Assembly (NCBI GenBank): GCA_024638585.1
Contig: JAHEKA010000147.1
Span: forward strand, 1-6,166
DNA from: Rhodospirillales bacterium
GTDB lineage: Bacteria; Pseudomonadota; Alphaproteobacteria; SMXQ01
Direction: 5' to 3'
DNA: 6,166 nt
The notes beneath the pieces are model-generated. The model had not been told where the DNA came from, searched no databases, and worked only from the letters and a program-made list of their open reading frames with translations. The translations under genes and the position numbers were made by a program. Each line of letters opens with the position of its first letter. Position 1 is the stretch's first letter. Positions 5,468 through 6,166 of this stretch are shown piece after piece.

Positions 5468-6166
5468 CTGGTGCCCTTGATTTCGCCCAGATGCTTGAAG
5501 ATCACCTTGAAGAAGATCGTGTCCTCGGGCCTGAGGTCGCGGTCCTCGGTAAAGGTGCGCTCTAAACTGATATCGAAAATGAAACATTCGTCCTGATAGG
5601 TGAACCCTAACCCTTCGGAGATTGTTCCATTCCCCGTGAGGTCCTCCCGGATGCGCGCGTTGGCGGACCAATACTTGGTAAGGGCGGCATCGAGGCGCAG
5701 GCTGACTTCCTCCCGGTTGCCGAACTCGCCGGTGCCCGTTTCCTCGCCCACGAAGAAATAATTGACATTGGCCTTGAGCCAGCTTGGCCCTGCCGACAGC
5801 TTGAGCTCCCGTCGCCGGGATTTCCAATCGTCGGGATCCATGCGGAACCGGTAGAGGAGGTCGAAGTAGTCACCCGGCGAGATCCGGATCCGTCCCACCA
5901 TGTCCGACGCATGGTCGCGCAGGCCGGAGCCGCGGGGGAATGCGGAATTCGAATGAAGCCGGAAACTCTGGCCGACGAAGGCCTCTATGGCGCCGCCCTT
6001 GTCGCCGTAAAGGCCCCAGTTCAGGCCTGCGACAACCCTCTGGCCGCCGTCGACCCGGTCGACGCCGGTGAAGCGGCTGGGAGAGAAAATATTGGTGTCG
6101 TCGAATTCAACGTCCTGGCTGTCCTCGTTGGGAATCACTTCCGGATTGCCGCCATTGGGCGCCAGC
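5464..6166 (-). CDS. lptD: LPS-assembly protein LptD, C-terminal part, cut by the window edge
   Basis: These are the last 233 residues of LptD, the outer-membrane beta-barrel that, with the lipoprotein LptE plugged inside, inserts lipopolysaccharide into the outer leaflet. The N-terminal jellyroll and most of the barrel lie beyond the right edge; the frame is open to the edge. The visible part begins LAPNGGNPEVIPNEDS and continues through FDDTNIFSPSRFTGVDRV and GGQRVVAGLNW, a signature LptD stretch in alphaproteobacteria. Alternating beta-strand patterns follow (for example LKLSAGPSWLKANVNYFFV and VSLRLDAAL). The single visible cysteine, in YQDECFIFDISLERTF, aligns by context with E. coli Cys724/Cys725, which form disulfides with the N-terminal domain. 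The last strand, DTIFFKVIFKHLGE, looks like a BAM-recognised beta-signal, followed by the short tail IKGTS. surA, encoding its chaperone, starts 77 nt downstream. Confidence 0.93.
   Translation of the reverse strand, partial: LAPNGGNPEVIPNEDSQDVEFDDTNIFSPSRFTGVDRVDGGQRVVAGLNWGLYGDKGGAIEAFVGQSFRLHSNSAFPRGSGLRDHASDMVGRIRISPGDYFDLLYRFRMDPDDWKSRRRELKLSAGPSWLKANVNYFFVGEETGTGEFGNREEVSLRLDAALTKYWSANARIREDLTGNGTISEGLGFTYQDECFIFDISLERTFTEDRDLRPEDTIFFKVIFKHLGEIKGTS

Noticed and set aside
1..6166. Search for a mobile element, CRISPR array, tRNA, toxin-antitoxin pair, defence genes or unknown gene system
   Set aside because: Nearly the whole window is accounted for by recognised housekeeping genes; the only gaps are short (170, 32, 26 and 77 nt) and none contains a repeat array or an RNA gene.

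Overview
The window reads as ordinary chromosomal core DNA of a GC-rich alphaproteobacterium. The evidence is the strongly GC-biased codon use, the conserved gene order lptD-surA-pdxA-rsmA next to gmk and yicC, and the style of the proteins (a SurA with two degenerate parvulin domains, and an LptD C-terminus carrying a single Cys in an 'ECF' motif). An order such as Rhodospirillales is plausible, but I cannot fix it from the sequence alone.

Layout from left to right. Positions 1-361 (minus) hold the N-terminal third of a short-chain dehydrogenase/reductase that runs off the left edge. Positions 362-531 form a divergent intergenic region with a good candidate promoter for yicC and a weak, start-proximal -10 for the dehydrogenase. 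Positions 532-2090 (plus) carry yicC (endoribonuclease/RNase-adaptor family) and gmk (guanylate kinase), 32 nt apart. After a convergent gap of only 26 nt with no visible terminator, the minus strand carries, in transcription order from the right edge, lptD (C-terminus only), surA, pdxA and rsmA. The surA/pdxA and pdxA/rsmA junctions overlap, while a 77-nt gap with a candidate promoter and a hairpin separates lptD from surA.

How the genes work together. LptD is the outer-membrane barrel that inserts lipopolysaccharide, and SurA is the periplasmic chaperone that escorts such barrels, so their pairing is functional. PdxA (vitamin B6 synthesis) and RsmA (16S rRNA dimethylation) are their usual passengers, as in the E. 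coli lptD-surA-pdxA-rsmA cluster. gmk supplies GDP, and yicC, its common neighbour, acts in RNA turnover.

I found no mobile element, CRISPR array, RNA gene, phage gene or unknown gene system. The points worth a second look are local: the TTG initiation region of rsmA, which can fold with its Shine-Dalgarno in a hairpin loop; the hairpin and candidate promoter before surA; cysteine patterns in SurA and LptD; the degenerate SurA isomerase sites; and a possibly leaderless dehydrogenase with a variant NAG motif.
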